Shown piece after piece: positions 8,780 through 18,937 of a stretch of DNA of 64,000 nucleotides. The stretch spans positions 62,001 to 126,000 of the forward strand of contig JAATGP010000004.1 of NCBI GenBank assembly GCA_015654635.1, read 5' to 3'. The DNA is from Alphaproteobacteria bacterium (GTDB taxonomy: Bacteria > Pseudomonadota > Alphaproteobacteria > Micropepsales > Micropepsaceae). Each line of letters begins with the position of its first letter. Position 1 is the first letter of the stretch. Under the pieces are notes generated by a model, which had not been told where the DNA came from, made no database searches, and saw only the letters and a list, made by a program, of their open reading frames with translations. A program made the translations under genes and the position numbers.

Positions 8780-8813
8780 TGCAAGTATATAATGCTGTAC
8801 ATATGCAAGTCAA
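8780..8813 (-). promoter_or_regulatory. Candidate fic promoter with tandem ACTTGCA repeats
   Basis: Minus strand TTGACT (8813-8808), 16-nt spacer, TATATA (8791-8786); ACTTGCA at 8810-8804 and 8786-8780; ATG at 8776. Confidence 0.5.
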
Positions 8814-9123
8814 TGACGTCTTGTTATGACAAGTGAATAGCGCTGCGCAGTCGCAAGCCCGTCCTGTGCCCTGATCTATCGGTATTGCCAACGGCCATAG
8901 ACGCAACACTCGTTGCCACCTCGCCCACGGGGATTAATCCCCAGTATTGCGGCACTTGTGGTGACCGTGACGAGATTGCCGGGTCGACATGGGCTACTTC
9001 AAGCGCCATATTCCGCCAACCTGGGCTGGATGGGGAGGAACCTCTCTATGCCCATCAGGGTAGAGCCAAAAGAGAGCCAAAAATTTTGACGCGAAAGCCT
9101 AACATATTGAAATAAAACGGTTT

Positions 9124-9197
9124 GCGGGCGTAGTTCAATGGTAGAACGGCAGCTTCCCAAGCTGCATACGTGGGTTCGATTCCCATCGCCCGCTCCA
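9124..9197 (+). tRNA. tRNA-Gly (anticodon CCC), CCA encoded
   Basis: gcgggcg...cgcccgc acceptor stem, gcagc-ttcccaa-gctgc anticodon arm, tggg-ttcgatt-ccca T arm, discriminator T + CCA. Confidence 0.95.
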
Positions 9198-9302
9198 GTA
9201 TTTAGCCCGGCGGCTTGCTAAGCCAAGGCTTCGCAACAACCCCCTCCTCGACATCCATGCGCCAGATCCGCTGCAACGGTGAGACATTGGCACGGCACAA
9301 CG

Positions 9303-9335
9303 AAAAAAGGGCCGGCAGGGGATACCTGCCAGCCC
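9303..9335 (-). terminator. Rho-independent terminator of the autotransporter
   Basis: Minus strand GGGCTGGCAGG-TATCC-CCTGCCGGCCC-TTTTTT. Confidence 0.8.
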
Positions 9336-9379
9336 GTAGGTTTTCGCATTACAGAGGAGAGGGCCGCTGTAATGGATGC

Positions 9380-11596
9380 TTAAAAGTGATACCGCGCGCC
9401 CAGAGAAATCTCTCCTGAAGTCTGGTAGAGCGAGGCGCGACCGTTCACACGGCCCGTGATTTCAAGCTTGTCCGTCACCGCGCGGGCAACGTCCACGCCC
9501 AGGATAGCGGTATTTTCGGAATCGCCTCTCCAGTAGGAATTCCAGGATTGACCGGCATCAACCGGGAACAGGCCTGTCACATTTTCGCCGAGCGCGGAGA
9601 AGTCATGCTCGATAGCGACCGTGATCAACACCTTGGTCTTGCTCTCGGGGTTGGAACGCAGGGGATCGATACGCAGGCCAAAGTCGCCGACAAACGTGTT
9701 GGCGTTGATGGCATCGAAGCGCAAGTCAAGCAGGGTGGCACCCGTCTCAACCGAACTGTCGAGGTGCTGACGCGATACGATACCACGGATGTAAGGCGTC
9801 ACCAGACCGCTGTATAGTGGCAGGCTGGCCTGAACCGAGCCGCCATAAGCGTAGCCGCCGGGACTTGTCGTGGCGACACCCGTGGCCCCGAGATCGCGCT
9901 TCGTATCGGTGTCGTAACCGTTATAGAACACGACGCCGTCAAGGCGCATATACTGCAAATTGGCGCCGCCGTACGCTGCTACATGCCAGGTGTCGATTTC
10001 GGCCGTGCTGGCACCTTTGGCTTTCAAATCTTCGCTCGAATAGGACGCTGCAATACCAACCGTGGCGTTTGCTTCGGTGCGATACTCCGCCCCGGCCGTG
10101 AAGCCTTCCGAGGTGGTGTGGTAGCCGATGTCGTTACGCGCGACACTAGAATGACGGCCGAAACCCTCGATCCAGACATACTTGTTATGGCCGATTTGTT
10201 CGCCGTTGCGCGGCGAATCCACCGCCACTTCGTCATACAACGAATCGACGAAGTAGGTGTTGCTGAGGCGGTTGGCCGAAACCAAATGCCCGTTGACAAT
10301 CGGTGCGGTCGCGGCGGCACCCTGCACCACCTCGGTCACAACCTGATAGCCATTGGCGGTTTTGGTGACAGCCGCGATGGCGCCGGCAACGGAACTCTTC
10401 GTCGTAATGGATGTAAAGCTACCCGTCATCGTGCCATCAACCTGCAGGATGTTGTAGATCTTGGTCGCATAGGAACCGGGGTCGATGGCGACGCTCAGGG
10501 AGCCGCCAAGCGAGGCATTGCCAAGAACGTGCAGACCGGAGACGGCATTCGGGCTGACCTCGACCTTAAGGGTACCCGTCGCGTTTTGGGTATAGCCCGC
10601 AACCGTCAAATTGCCCAACGTGCCGCCATAGCCAGGCTGTACCGTACCGGCGGCATTGACCACAAGGTCATCGACCGTTCCTAAACCACGCAAGATCGGT
10701 GAACCGGCCGTGTTGCCGGTAATCGATAGCGTATTGGCGGTCGGATGCCCCGGATCGCCGAAAACAGCCGAAGGATGCGCACCGTCGCCGATCACGAGCA
10801 TACTGGGCGGAGTCAACTTTATTGTGCCCAGAAACGGATTGGCGGCGGTATTCGCTCCGTTGATCACCAGTGTTCCAGTAATAAGCGACAGGGTGCCGGT
10901 ACCGGTGATAGTCCCGCCCATAACGAGCGGCTTCGTCTCATCCTGATTGACCTCAAGCAGCGCGTTGTTGCCAAGGATAAGATTGGTGTTCGGGCCGAAG
11001 ATTGTCGTTGCCATGGACCAGCTATAGCCGCTCTGCACATAGGCATTGTCGAGCAGCGTCACGTTCCCGAGAAACTGGTTTGTCCCGAGAAAAGCGATGA
11101 GCGGCGTGCCCCAAGACTGCACGGGCCCCGGGTATTCGAAAACGACATCGCCGTTGGCGATAAGTGCCGATTGCAGTTCGACGTTGCCAAAGTACCAGGA
11201 CTGATTGACCGTCGTTGTACCCGCGAAGGTCAGCTTGGCGCCGCTATCCACGGTGATAGTTGGCGAATGTGCGTTGCCGCAATCCCAGCTAAAAACGCAT
11301 GAGCCGGTCGTCGATATGCCAGCCGTGTTGCCATTCGAATCGCCAACACCCAGCTTCAAACTATCGTACGGAGGCGCCCACGTGGCGTTGTTTTTGACGT
11401 AGTATGCGTTCGTGCCCGACACTAGCTCGATGGCCGAGTCGGTGCTGGTATAGAGGTTATAGGTCCCGCTGGACGAGTCTAGCTGCACCGGCGCGGCGTT
11501 GGCGCTATTGACGACAGCGTACGTCGTCAAAACCGCCAACACGCTCACGGAAAGACCAAGTCTGCTACGAAGGGTTTGAACTTTGATATTTGACAT
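9380..11596 (-). CDS. Autotransporter outer membrane beta-barrel domain protein
   Basis: Signal peptide, repetitive beta-rich passenger, C-terminal barrel ending SLGARYHF; start chosen at MSNIKVQTL. Confidence 0.85.
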   Translation of the reverse strand: MSNIKVQTLRSRLGLSVSVLAVLTTYAVVNSANAAPVQLDSSSGTYNLYTSTDSAIELVSGTNAYYVKNNATWAPPYDSLKLGVGDSNGNTAGISTTGSCVFSWDCGNAHSPTITVDSGAKLTFAGTTTVNQSWYFGNVELQSALIANGDVVFEYPGPVQSWGTPLIAFLGTNQFLGNVTLLDNAYVQSGYSWSMATTIFGPNTNLILGNNALLEVNQDETKPLVMGGTITGTGTLSLITGTLVINGANTAANPFLGTIKLTPPSMLVIGDGAHPSAVFGDPGHPTANTLSITGNTAGSPILRGLGTVDDLVVNAAGTVQPGYGGTLGNLTVAGYTQNATGTLKVEVSPNAVSGLHVLGNASLGGSLSVAIDPGSYATKIYNILQVDGTMTGSFTSITTKSSVAGAIAAVTKTANGYQVVTEVVQGAAATAPIVNGHLVSANRLSNTYFVDSLYDEVAVDSPRNGEQIGHNKYVWIEGFGRHSSVARNDIGYHTTSEGFTAGAEYRTEANATVGIAASYSSEDLKAKGASTAEIDTWHVAAYGGANLQYMRLDGVVFYNGYDTDTKRDLGATGVATTSPGGYAYGGSVQASLPLYSGLVTPYIRGIVSRQHLDSSVETGATLLDLRFDAINANTFVGDFGLRIDPLRSNPESKTKVLITVAIEHDFSALGENVTGLFPVDAGQSWNSYWRGDSENTAILGVDVARAVTDKLEITGRVNGRASLYQTSGEISLGARYHF

Positions 11597-11656
11597 TTTT
11601 TTCCTCCCAGGCTGCGGTGACCCAAAGGCCACCGCTCTACCCGCGAACTGGTTTCC

Positions 11657-14600
11657 CTAGAACTTCACGCGCAGTTGCGACGAATACCGCGTATCGGCTG
11701 TGTACCAGCTGCGGTTTTCCCGATGATCGCCGACGCCCATGTACAAGCGGGCAACCGTCTTCGTCAGGTTCGAAGCCATGAGCGTCCACTGAACATTGTC
11801 CGTCAGTGAGAGCGTCAGGTTGGCGTCAAGCGTGCCCATCGGATACTGGAAGACCGGCAGCGAGTAGTGCACCACCGTTCCCTGCATGACACCGTTGGAA
11901 GTGGACGCTTGATTGAGCGCGTAGTTGTAAGTGTTCGTGGTCTGGTAGGCCGCCGACGTGACCAGGAAGTCGTCACGCCAGTTATACGCAAGACGAATTG
12001 ACACCGGCTCCTTGTCGTACATCGCCGCCACGTTGATGGTATTCTTCGACAGACCGACCATTGGCAGGCCGTTGATGCGGTTACCTTTCATGTCATAGGC
12101 CAGGGCGCCAGGCTGCGAACTCGACAGCATGGTGTAATTGGCATCCACGCCGAAGCCGTCGAAGGGATGCGGCAGGAAGTCGAAGTAGGTCTGCAGGCCG
12201 GTTTCAAAGCCCCGGACGATGGCGTTCTGCTTCTCGTTGACCCACTGGATCATCGCAGCCTGAACCGTCTGCGGGCAGCTCTCCCCGACGGTGACCGGCG
12301 GGGCGCACCCCATCGAGCCTTGTGTCGTCTGGCCACCGGCAACCACTGTCGGCAAGGTGACGTTTTCGACGTTTGAACCCTGCGCGATGTAGTTGTGGAT
12401 CTGCTTATAGAACGGCGAGAAATGCACCAAGCTGCCCGGTTTGAAATAGTACTCAATCGAGGCATCGAACTGCTCGGCTTTTTCCGGCTTCAGCTCAGCA
12501 TTGCCAATCGTGCCGTTGAAATAGGCCTGATAGGTGCCGACGTAAGTACCGGAAACCGATCCACCCGGATTAAGCTGCTGGAAGGAAGGACGGGAGACGC
12601 CCTGGGACGCCGCCAAGCGGACCTTCAGTGTCGGCACCATTTCCGGCAACGGAGTGATCTGCAGGTTGATCGAGGGCAGCGCATCCACTTGGCTGTGGCT
12701 ACCCGACACAGGCTGATAGCTCTTGGCCGCCGTAAACTGCAGGACGTTGGGGACGCCATTGCCGCCCTTGGTGACGCAACCCGCCGTGCTGCCATCAGCA
12801 TTACAAGCGCTGTAGCCAAAAACCGGCGTCAACGAAATTGGCGCCGTGTAATAGGGCAGCACGAAAGCGCCGGCTGCTTTGTCTTTATAAGCGACAACGC
12901 GCACACCGATGTTGCCGCTGATCGGCATCCGCCAATTGTCGTAAGCGAAGTTCGCCTGTGCATAGAGTGTCGCTGACGTTTCCTTCAATGCGGTGTGGTC
13001 GTCAGGCGTAAAGGCGACGGCCGTCTCCTGATCGCCAGGGGCGCCGAGACCATTGGTGTAGGAGTGGATCGTCGTGAAGTTTTGCTGCAACAGATTGAGC
13101 GAGGGGAAATACGCCTGCGCCGGCAAACCAACCTGCCCGTTGAACCAGCTGCCGGTATTGACCTTGGTGGTGTAGGCGGGATTGGTAGAACCGGCGGTGT
13201 TGATCGCATTGACGCTCGAAATGCCCTGACTCGAGCACGAATTCGAGGCCGCGAAACACTGAAGAACCCGGCCTGACGAATCATACAGCGGCACCACGGC
13301 GCCACTCGAATCGGTAATCGGGTTTCCCGATGCGTCGGTACCATTCTGAACCCATGCGCTGGCATAGGCTGGCGTCAGCTGCTTCCAGTTATACGGCGTC
13401 TCCCAGTCGTTTTCGGTACGGTCCGTGACTTTGACACCGAACTTGACCGACCGGATGAAGGAGTTTTCGCTGACCGTCCAAATCGCATCCGTATAGATCG
13501 CGTTTTCCTGGCCCGAGTCGGCCGTCAGGTGATCCATCGTGCTGTTCCACCCGTAGCGAGCGGGCTGGGTCAAATCGACGTCCGGGAACGACAATTGCGG
13601 CATGGCCGAATTGCCGTACGGGCTGAGCTTAATGCCGTAACCGGGTACGAAGGCATAAAGGTCCGCCCACTTGCCGGTGTTCCTGGCGAAGGATTCAACG
13701 TGCTGCGCCGCGAATTTCACCATGAAATGATCGGTCGGATCCCATTCGCCGCCGGTCGAAACATCAGTCGTCTGGTTGACCTGATGGCTCAGCTGCGTTT
13801 CGAACTGATACGGGATCTTCTGATAGTTCCAACCGGCGTTGACACCGAAATAAGCCGCCGCGTTGGCTTGCTGGTAGGCGTAGGAGCTGAGGCCGCCAAC
13901 GGATGAAGTCAGATTGCCGTATTTGTCGAAGGTGTTGGTGCTGGCCGGATCAAGCGCCACATAGCCCGTCACCGTGTTGGAAATCTGATTGGCCATCGTG
14001 TTGTCGTTGTAACGCGAACGGAAGAAGGTCGCGAACAGCGACAGACGCTCGGACGGGTTCCACTGATACGCAGCATAAAGGCCGGTACGGACACGGTCGT
14101 CATTGGTCTGTGTGTAGTTGATGGCCTGCGGAACATAGACTTCCTGACAGGTCTTGGTGGCGTCGCCGGAACAGGTGGTCGGGTTTGGACTGTCGCTCTG
14201 GAGATTGTAGCTACTCACCCACGGCAAATATTCGCTGGAGGGGTAATTGGGCGACCACACCACGGGAACATAGGGCGAAACCTGAATGCCGTCAGCGCGG
14301 GTCTTCAGATCGGAATAGGCGACGTTGATGAGCAGGCCCATCTCGCCGAGCTTGGTCTGCCAGCGATCACTGATCAGGCCGACGCCGCCAAAGCGTGCGG
14401 CAGCCGCATAGTCGGCATAGTTGCCGGTTACCGAAACATTGGCGGCAAAGCCGTCGAAATCAAACGGCTGGCGGGTCCTGAGGTTGATGACGCCGCCGAA
14501 GCCGCCTTCGGGCAGGCCCGCGGAAAGGCTCTTATAGACGTCGACGCCCTGCGCCAGTTCCGGCGGGATGTCTTCCCAGGAAAGGTTTCTGCCGTTCGCA

Positions 14601-15379
14601 GAACTGAAGGAGTCGCGGCCGTTCAACTGGCTGACAACGCTGTCGAGACCACGGATGGTGATGCCCGTGCCTTCGCCGGTGTAACTCTCGCTGTTGCCGC
14701 CGGTCTGAATGCGCGTGATGTTAACGCCGGCGATGCGCTGCAGAACTTCGGTGACACTGTTATCGGGCAGCTTGCCGACGTCTTCCGCCGACACCGAATC
14801 GATGATTTCTTCGGCCTTGGCCTTCAACTGAATGGCAGACTCGATAGCCGCCCGTTGCCCCGTCACAACGACCGTTTCGACGGACTGTGCATCCTTGGCT
14901 TGAGCATTTGCCGGGGTCACTGACAACGCCCCCCCAACCAGCAAAGCTAATATCGAAGCCGCTGTTTTTTGTTCTTTTAACATACCTTCCCGCTCCTCCT
15001 GACCTTTTGTTTCAGGCAGTGAGATCGTTACGACCCCTCCTGCCGAGCGACTGACAACCAATCCAGTCCCTCTAAGCATCAGGTTGAGAGCGGCGATTAC
15101 ATCATAGTTGCCTTTGATGGCGGGGGTGACGACGCCGTGCAGCTGTTCCCCAGGTGCGACGACCTGAATCCCAGCTTGCCGGGCGAGCTCCGGTATCGAT
15201 TTTCCAGCGTCTTGTGACGGAACGTCGAACTGCCAGACCTGCGCGAATGCAGACGTGCTCAAGAACAGTCCTGCGGACGTTGCTATTCCGCACACTGCAG
15301 CCCAGAAAACTCTGGTTCTCACGCACCGCCCCTTTTTCCGCACCCCTTCGGATGATGTGCGCCCTCTCCTGATACTCAA
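11657..15379 (-). CDS. TonB-dependent receptor with N-terminal STN domain
   Basis: STN-like FDVPSQDAGKSIPELARQAGIQVV...; plug VETVVVTGQR...IDSVSAEDVGKLPDNSVTEVLQRIAGVNITR; C-terminal YSSQLRVKF. Confidence 0.92.
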   Translation of the reverse strand: MSIRRGRTSSEGVRKKGRCVRTRVFWAAVCGIATSAGLFLSTSAFAQVWQFDVPSQDAGKSIPELARQAGIQVVAPGEQLHGVVTPAIKGNYDVIAALNLMLRGTGLVVSRSAGGVVTISLPETKGQEEREGMLKEQKTAASILALLVGGALSVTPANAQAKDAQSVETVVVTGQRAAIESAIQLKAKAEEIIDSVSAEDVGKLPDNSVTEVLQRIAGVNITRIQTGGNSESYTGEGTGITIRGLDSVVSQLNGRDSFSSANGRNLSWEDIPPELAQGVDVYKSLSAGLPEGGFGGVINLRTRQPFDFDGFAANVSVTGNYADYAAAARFGGVGLISDRWQTKLGEMGLLINVAYSDLKTRADGIQVSPYVPVVWSPNYPSSEYLPWVSSYNLQSDSPNPTTCSGDATKTCQEVYVPQAINYTQTNDDRVRTGLYAAYQWNPSERLSLFATFFRSRYNDNTMANQISNTVTGYVALDPASTNTFDKYGNLTSSVGGLSSYAYQQANAAAYFGVNAGWNYQKIPYQFETQLSHQVNQTTDVSTGGEWDPTDHFMVKFAAQHVESFARNTGKWADLYAFVPGYGIKLSPYGNSAMPQLSFPDVDLTQPARYGWNSTMDHLTADSGQENAIYTDAIWTVSENSFIRSVKFGVKVTDRTENDWETPYNWKQLTPAYASAWVQNGTDASGNPITDSSGAVVPLYDSSGRVLQCFAASNSCSSQGISSVNAINTAGSTNPAYTTKVNTGSWFNGQVGLPAQAYFPSLNLLQQNFTTIHSYTNGLGAPGDQETAVAFTPDDHTALKETSATLYAQANFAYDNWRMPISGNIGVRVVAYKDKAAGAFVLPYYTAPISLTPVFGYSACNADGSTAGCVTKGGNGVPNVLQFTAAKSYQPVSGSHSQVDALPSINLQITPLPEMVPTLKVRLAASQGVSRPSFQQLNPGGSVSGTYVGTYQAYFNGTIGNAELKPEKAEQFDASIEYYFKPGSLVHFSPFYKQIHNYIAQGSNVENVTLPTVVAGGQTTQGSMGCAPPVTVGESCPQTVQAAMIQWVNEKQNAIVRGFETGLQTYFDFLPHPFDGFGVDANYTMLSSSQPGALAYDMKGNRINGLPMVGLSKNTINVAAMYDKEPVSIRLAYNWRDDFLVTSAAYQTTNTYNYALNQASTSNGVMQGTVVHYSLPVFQYPMGTLDANLTLSLTDNVQWTLMASNLTKTVARLYMGVGDHRENRSWYTADTRYSSQLRVKF

Positions 15380-15407
15380 TCAGTTGACGGGCGACGTTCC
15401 GATTTCC

Positions 15408-16406
15408 CTACAGGCCTCCATCCGTTCTACCGGATAGTCTTACTTCTTTGTCGTTCACCTCGACCTGCAGCCGCAGGGCAGAGGCAGCAGTCCTGGCAAA
15501 GCCGATCGGGTCGTTGGAGGCGAACAGGCCCGTAACCGTTCGGCCTGCCACCGCCGGATCGACGATGATCCGGACATCACTGTAACGCGCAAACTCGTTA
15601 ATGGCATTCTGCAATGTCTCGTTGTCGAATGCTATCCGCCCGAATTGCCAAGCCAGGGTACGATCAAGCTTGGACTGCGGCACCCCCGCTGCAACAATCG
15701 GCGCATCCTGCGGCGCCAAGGCCTGGGTGTAAGCCTTCACACGGACCGGGGCTGCTTTGTCTGCGCCGGTGCGGTTTAATTCCACCACTCCTTCTTTCAC
15801 AAGCACCTGAATGGGACGTTGCGGCAACATCGAAACCGTGAAGCTGGTTCCAACCGCCCGAACCTGCATGTCGCCGACAGAGACGACGAAGGGCCGCTTC
15901 TTGTTTTTGGCAACATCAAACAAGGCCTCACCCTGCAACAGGTGGATGTCACGCTTATCGCGGGTGAACCGGACGGAAACTTTGGAATTGGTATTCAGGA
16001 CAACAAGCGAGCCGTCGGCCAGCGGAACCTCCCGCACTTGGCCAAGACCGGTTGAAAAAACTTGTTCGCGCTCACTCTGCCAAAGGGTAACCCCCACAAT
16101 ACCGGCGGCCGCAAAACTCGCTGCCAACCCGCCAGACAGAATAATCTCCCGCCGCGCCCAAAGCGCCGGCTTTTCCGGCTCGCTCGCGCGCAACCTCTCG
16201 ATGGCGATACTGCGAACACGCTCAAGGCGCCCAAGCACGGCTTCTGCCCGACCATATGCACCCAAATGCCGGATGTCGGCCGCAATCCAGGAGTCAAATT
16301 CTGCCTGCTCCTTTGCAGACAATTCTCCCAAGTCGCGCTTCACGACCCACTCCGCCGCGCGTTTATCTATCTCCTGGTTTACTGTCGACATCTTCGATAC
16401 ACACAT
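15408..16406 (-). CDS. FecR-domain anti-sigma factor
   Basis: AAEWVVKRDLGELSAKEQAEFDSWI..., FSTGLGQVREVPLADGSLVVLNTNSKVSVRFTRDKRDIHLLQGEALFDVAKNKKRPFVV. Confidence 0.9.
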   Translation of the reverse strand: MCVSKMSTVNQEIDKRAAEWVVKRDLGELSAKEQAEFDSWIAADIRHLGAYGRAEAVLGRLERVRSIAIERLRASEPEKPALWARREIILSGGLAASFAAAGIVGVTLWQSEREQVFSTGLGQVREVPLADGSLVVLNTNSKVSVRFTRDKRDIHLLQGEALFDVAKNKKRPFVVSVGDMQVRAVGTSFTVSMLPQRPIQVLVKEGVVELNRTGADKAAPVRVKAYTQALAPQDAPIVAAGVPQSKLDRTLAWQFGRIAFDNETLQNAINEFARYSDVRIIVDPAVAGRTVTGLFASNDPIGFARTAASALRLQVEVNDKEVRLSGRTDGGL

Positions 16407-16959
16407 CTTCCTTATTAATGGACGTACGTACCCGAGATTTCCCCCCTCGACCGAATATCTTAATTAACAACCGCACACCGTTTGCCATGTGCTTTTCTAC
16501 CGTCTTTTCGCTTATTTTAAGGCGTTGAGCCACTTCCCTTTGTGACAGGCCTTCCATTCTTCGCAAAATCAGCGTCTCCCGGCACATCTCCGGCAATTGT
16601 GCCAGGGCGTCCGCGACGGCGAGGATTTCGCCCTGAAATTCCAAACGCTCCTCTGTATTGGCCTCCGGTAACGCGGCATCCAGCGTCTCCAGACTGCCGC
16701 TCGACGTGATCGAAATCACCCGCGAATGACGAACGTGATCAATGATGATCGCCTTGGCGGTTTGGATGGCGTATTGCCTGGGAAAGCGAATGGCGTCCAG
16801 TGACGGCGCGGACAGAATCCGGGCGTACATCTCCTGGACGATGTCTTCGATATCCAGGCCGTAAACCGACACGGTGCGCAACTTGGCGCGGATCAGCGCC
16901 TCATGCGGCAACACGTTACGAGCAAGCCATCGCCCGCGCTCACGAAGGTCTTGTGACAT
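16363..16959 (-). CDS. ECF RNA polymerase sigma factor (FecI-like)
   Basis: GLDIEDIVQEMYARIL...; sigma-4 ALAQLPEMCRETLILRRMEGLSQREVAQRLKISEKTVEKHMANGVRLL; overlaps the FecR start. Confidence 0.9.
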   Translation of the reverse strand: MSQDLRERGRWLARNVLPHEALIRAKLRTVSVYGLDIEDIVQEMYARILSAPSLDAIRFPRQYAIQTAKAIIIDHVRHSRVISITSSGSLETLDAALPEANTEERLEFQGEILAVADALAQLPEMCRETLILRRMEGLSQREVAQRLKISEKTVEKHMANGVRLLIKIFGRGGKSRVRTSINKEDVCIEDVDSKPGDR

Positions 16960-17110
16960 GCGGCCAGCAGAACACCAATCCTCCATTTTGCAAGTCACAC
17001 TATGCCGACTTGAACCGTTTCCTGCCTGGCTGTGCTATTTTCAAACCATCAAAAAAAGGAATAGGGAAATCTATCTTTCGTACGTCTTCTTTTAAAAACG
17101 CGGTTAATAC

Positions 17111-18277
17111 TTAGCAGTTACCCGATTGCTCGCTAAGGCCTGCCAAAAAGGCGCTGGCGCCGATTTGGGCATCGTCAAACGAACCCGGCGGGCCGTGCGG
17201 CGCATCGGCCCGAAAGGCAAGGATGTTGCCCGTGTAGAGCGTGAGGTCCTGGATACGCGCGTTGCGAAAGCTGGCGTGCGTGCGCTTGGCATGCAGGAAA
17301 GAGGCACCCGATAGATCGCTGCCGACGAACCTCGCCGCCCGCACATCGGCGCCATCAAAGCGCGCCGCCTGTAACTGGCAACCGGAGAAATCGACGGACA
17401 CGGCGATGACTTTGCGCGCCGACAGCCCCGCAAGGCAAAGCCCTTTGAGAAATTCGCCGAGCGGACGCAAATCTTCGCCATCGATCGTGGCGGGTCTGCC
17501 CTTCTGCCCCAGGCTCGTAAACCACTCGTGATGCGCCTCCAGTTCCGCCAGGAGAGACTTGGCGCGGCGCTGGGCGGCAGGCGTGGGCGGGGCAAGGCCG
17601 GCCTTCAGATTGCTGGCTGGAACGCCAAGCTTTTCGAGATGAAAGCCGGAGAGCACCGCGTTGCGAAAACAGGCCGTACGCATTCTGGCGCCGCGAAAAC
17701 TCGCCCCTTCGAGAAGTGCATCGGTAAAATTGGCATGATCGAGCCTGGCATTGCGGAACGAGGCGTGACGCAGCGAGGTGCCGGTGAAATCGACCGCGCC
17801 AAACGGCGACTCGTCATGCGCGTTACCCTGAAATTTCAACCTGTCGCCCATGCGCAGCATGGTGGCGGCGCGAAGGTCCGCAAAATCCATCATCGCATAA
17901 TTGAGATTGGCGCCCTTGAAGGAGGCCCCGCGCAGATCGGCGTGATCAAGGCGGGCATAACGCAAATCGCAACCGCGCAAATCGGCGCAATAAAGACTGG
18001 TGCCGGAGAGATTGGCCCCGTTGAGATCGGCGCCGACGAGCGAGGCACCGGAAAGATCGGCCTCCGACAAATCGCGCTTTGCCATCATCACGCCATCGAG
18101 CTTTGCCGACTGCAATTGGGCGCGCTTGCCTTTTTGCCGTGTGCGGTAGCGCAGGTGATCGCCCAAGATACGATAAAGCTCGGCATGGGAGATGGTGTTC
18201 TCTTCGGGGGCGTCCTTCAGCCCGAACACGTCGTGGCCGGGCATCGAGGGATCGAAGGCGCTTAACATCGAGTCCAT
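17111..18277 (-). CDS. Pentapeptide-repeat protein
   Basis: Repeated A(D/N)LxG units: LSEADLSGASLVGADLNGANLSGTSLYCADLRGCDLRYARLDHADLRGASFKGANL; start chosen at MDSMLSAFD. Confidence 0.85.
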   Translation of the reverse strand: MDSMLSAFDPSMPGHDVFGLKDAPEENTISHAELYRILGDHLRYRTRQKGKRAQLQSAKLDGVMMAKRDLSEADLSGASLVGADLNGANLSGTSLYCADLRGCDLRYARLDHADLRGASFKGANLNYAMMDFADLRAATMLRMGDRLKFQGNAHDESPFGAVDFTGTSLRHASFRNARLDHANFTDALLEGASFRGARMRTACFRNAVLSGFHLEKLGVPASNLKAGLAPPTPAAQRRAKSLLAELEAHHEWFTSLGQKGRPATIDGEDLRPLGEFLKGLCLAGLSARKVIAVSVDFSGCQLQAARFDGADVRAARFVGSDLSGASFLHAKRTHASFRNARIQDLTLYTGNILAFRADAPHGPPGSFDDAQIGASAFLAGLSEQSGNC

Positions 18278-18300
18278 GGCGGAACACTCCAAAGGGCGTG

Positions 18301-18759
18301 TTAGATTCTGTGGAAGCGCCTGCGGGCGGTGTCGGCGAGCCGGATAACGGATTCTCCGAGGGGGGCGCCGAGGGCAATATCCCAAAGCGAGGCCAGGAGA
18401 CGATCGCAACAATCGGCGTGATCGACATCGAATTCGAAGAGGTCGGACATCACCAGAATGAAGCTTGCCCATTCGGTCAAAGCTGCAGGATCGTCCTTGA
18501 GATTGGCGATGCCTTCGGCCAGATCCGCCGCGCCCACCACCACCGGTGTGACCCGAAGACCGCTGACGCTGCCCTCGATCCGGCGCGCATAGACCGCAAC
18601 GCCGGCGCTTTTGAAGTTCTCGAGCGGCGTCTCGCCACGCAGGATCGCGCGCAAGGAATCGGCTTCGATTGTCTGCGCCGCGCCGGGCATGCCGGGCGGG
18701 GCGATCTTGACGGCATCCCGCGTGCTGCGGCTGTGAGGCCCGAACCCATCCATATACAT
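18301..18759 (-). CDS. Hypothetical protein
   Basis: 152-aa ORF with 23-nt spacing to the pentapeptide-repeat gene, same strand. Confidence 0.55.
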   Translation of the reverse strand: MYMDGFGPHSRSTRDAVKIAPPGMPGAAQTIEADSLRAILRGETPLENFKSAGVAVYARRIEGSVSGLRVTPVVVGAADLAEGIANLKDDPAALTEWASFILVMSDLFEFDVDHADCCDRLLASLWDIALGAPLGESVIRLADTARRRFHRI

Positions 18760-18937
18760 GACAAACCATCAGTGTTGCTTCCGCCATCAACAAAGCAGGA
18801 AGCGTGCCGAAAGCGCAGCCTTGAAAGGTCTCGATAACGATCGTTAACGGAAGCTGAAGCCCCGGCAAGAGGGACCCCATGCGGCCCTGCCCCGGCAAAG
18901 ACTTCCGCAAACGGGTGGAAGCATTTGCCGGGCCGCA

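Noticed and set aside
9124-9197. tRNA-Gly as integration site of the TraD/Fic region
   Set aside because: Integration normally uses the tRNA 3' end; the mobile-looking genes lie on the 5' side, and no repeat of the tRNA 3' end was seen on the left.
16062-16467. Plus-strand ORFs opposite the FecR gene
   Set aside because: Antisense shadows; no independent support.
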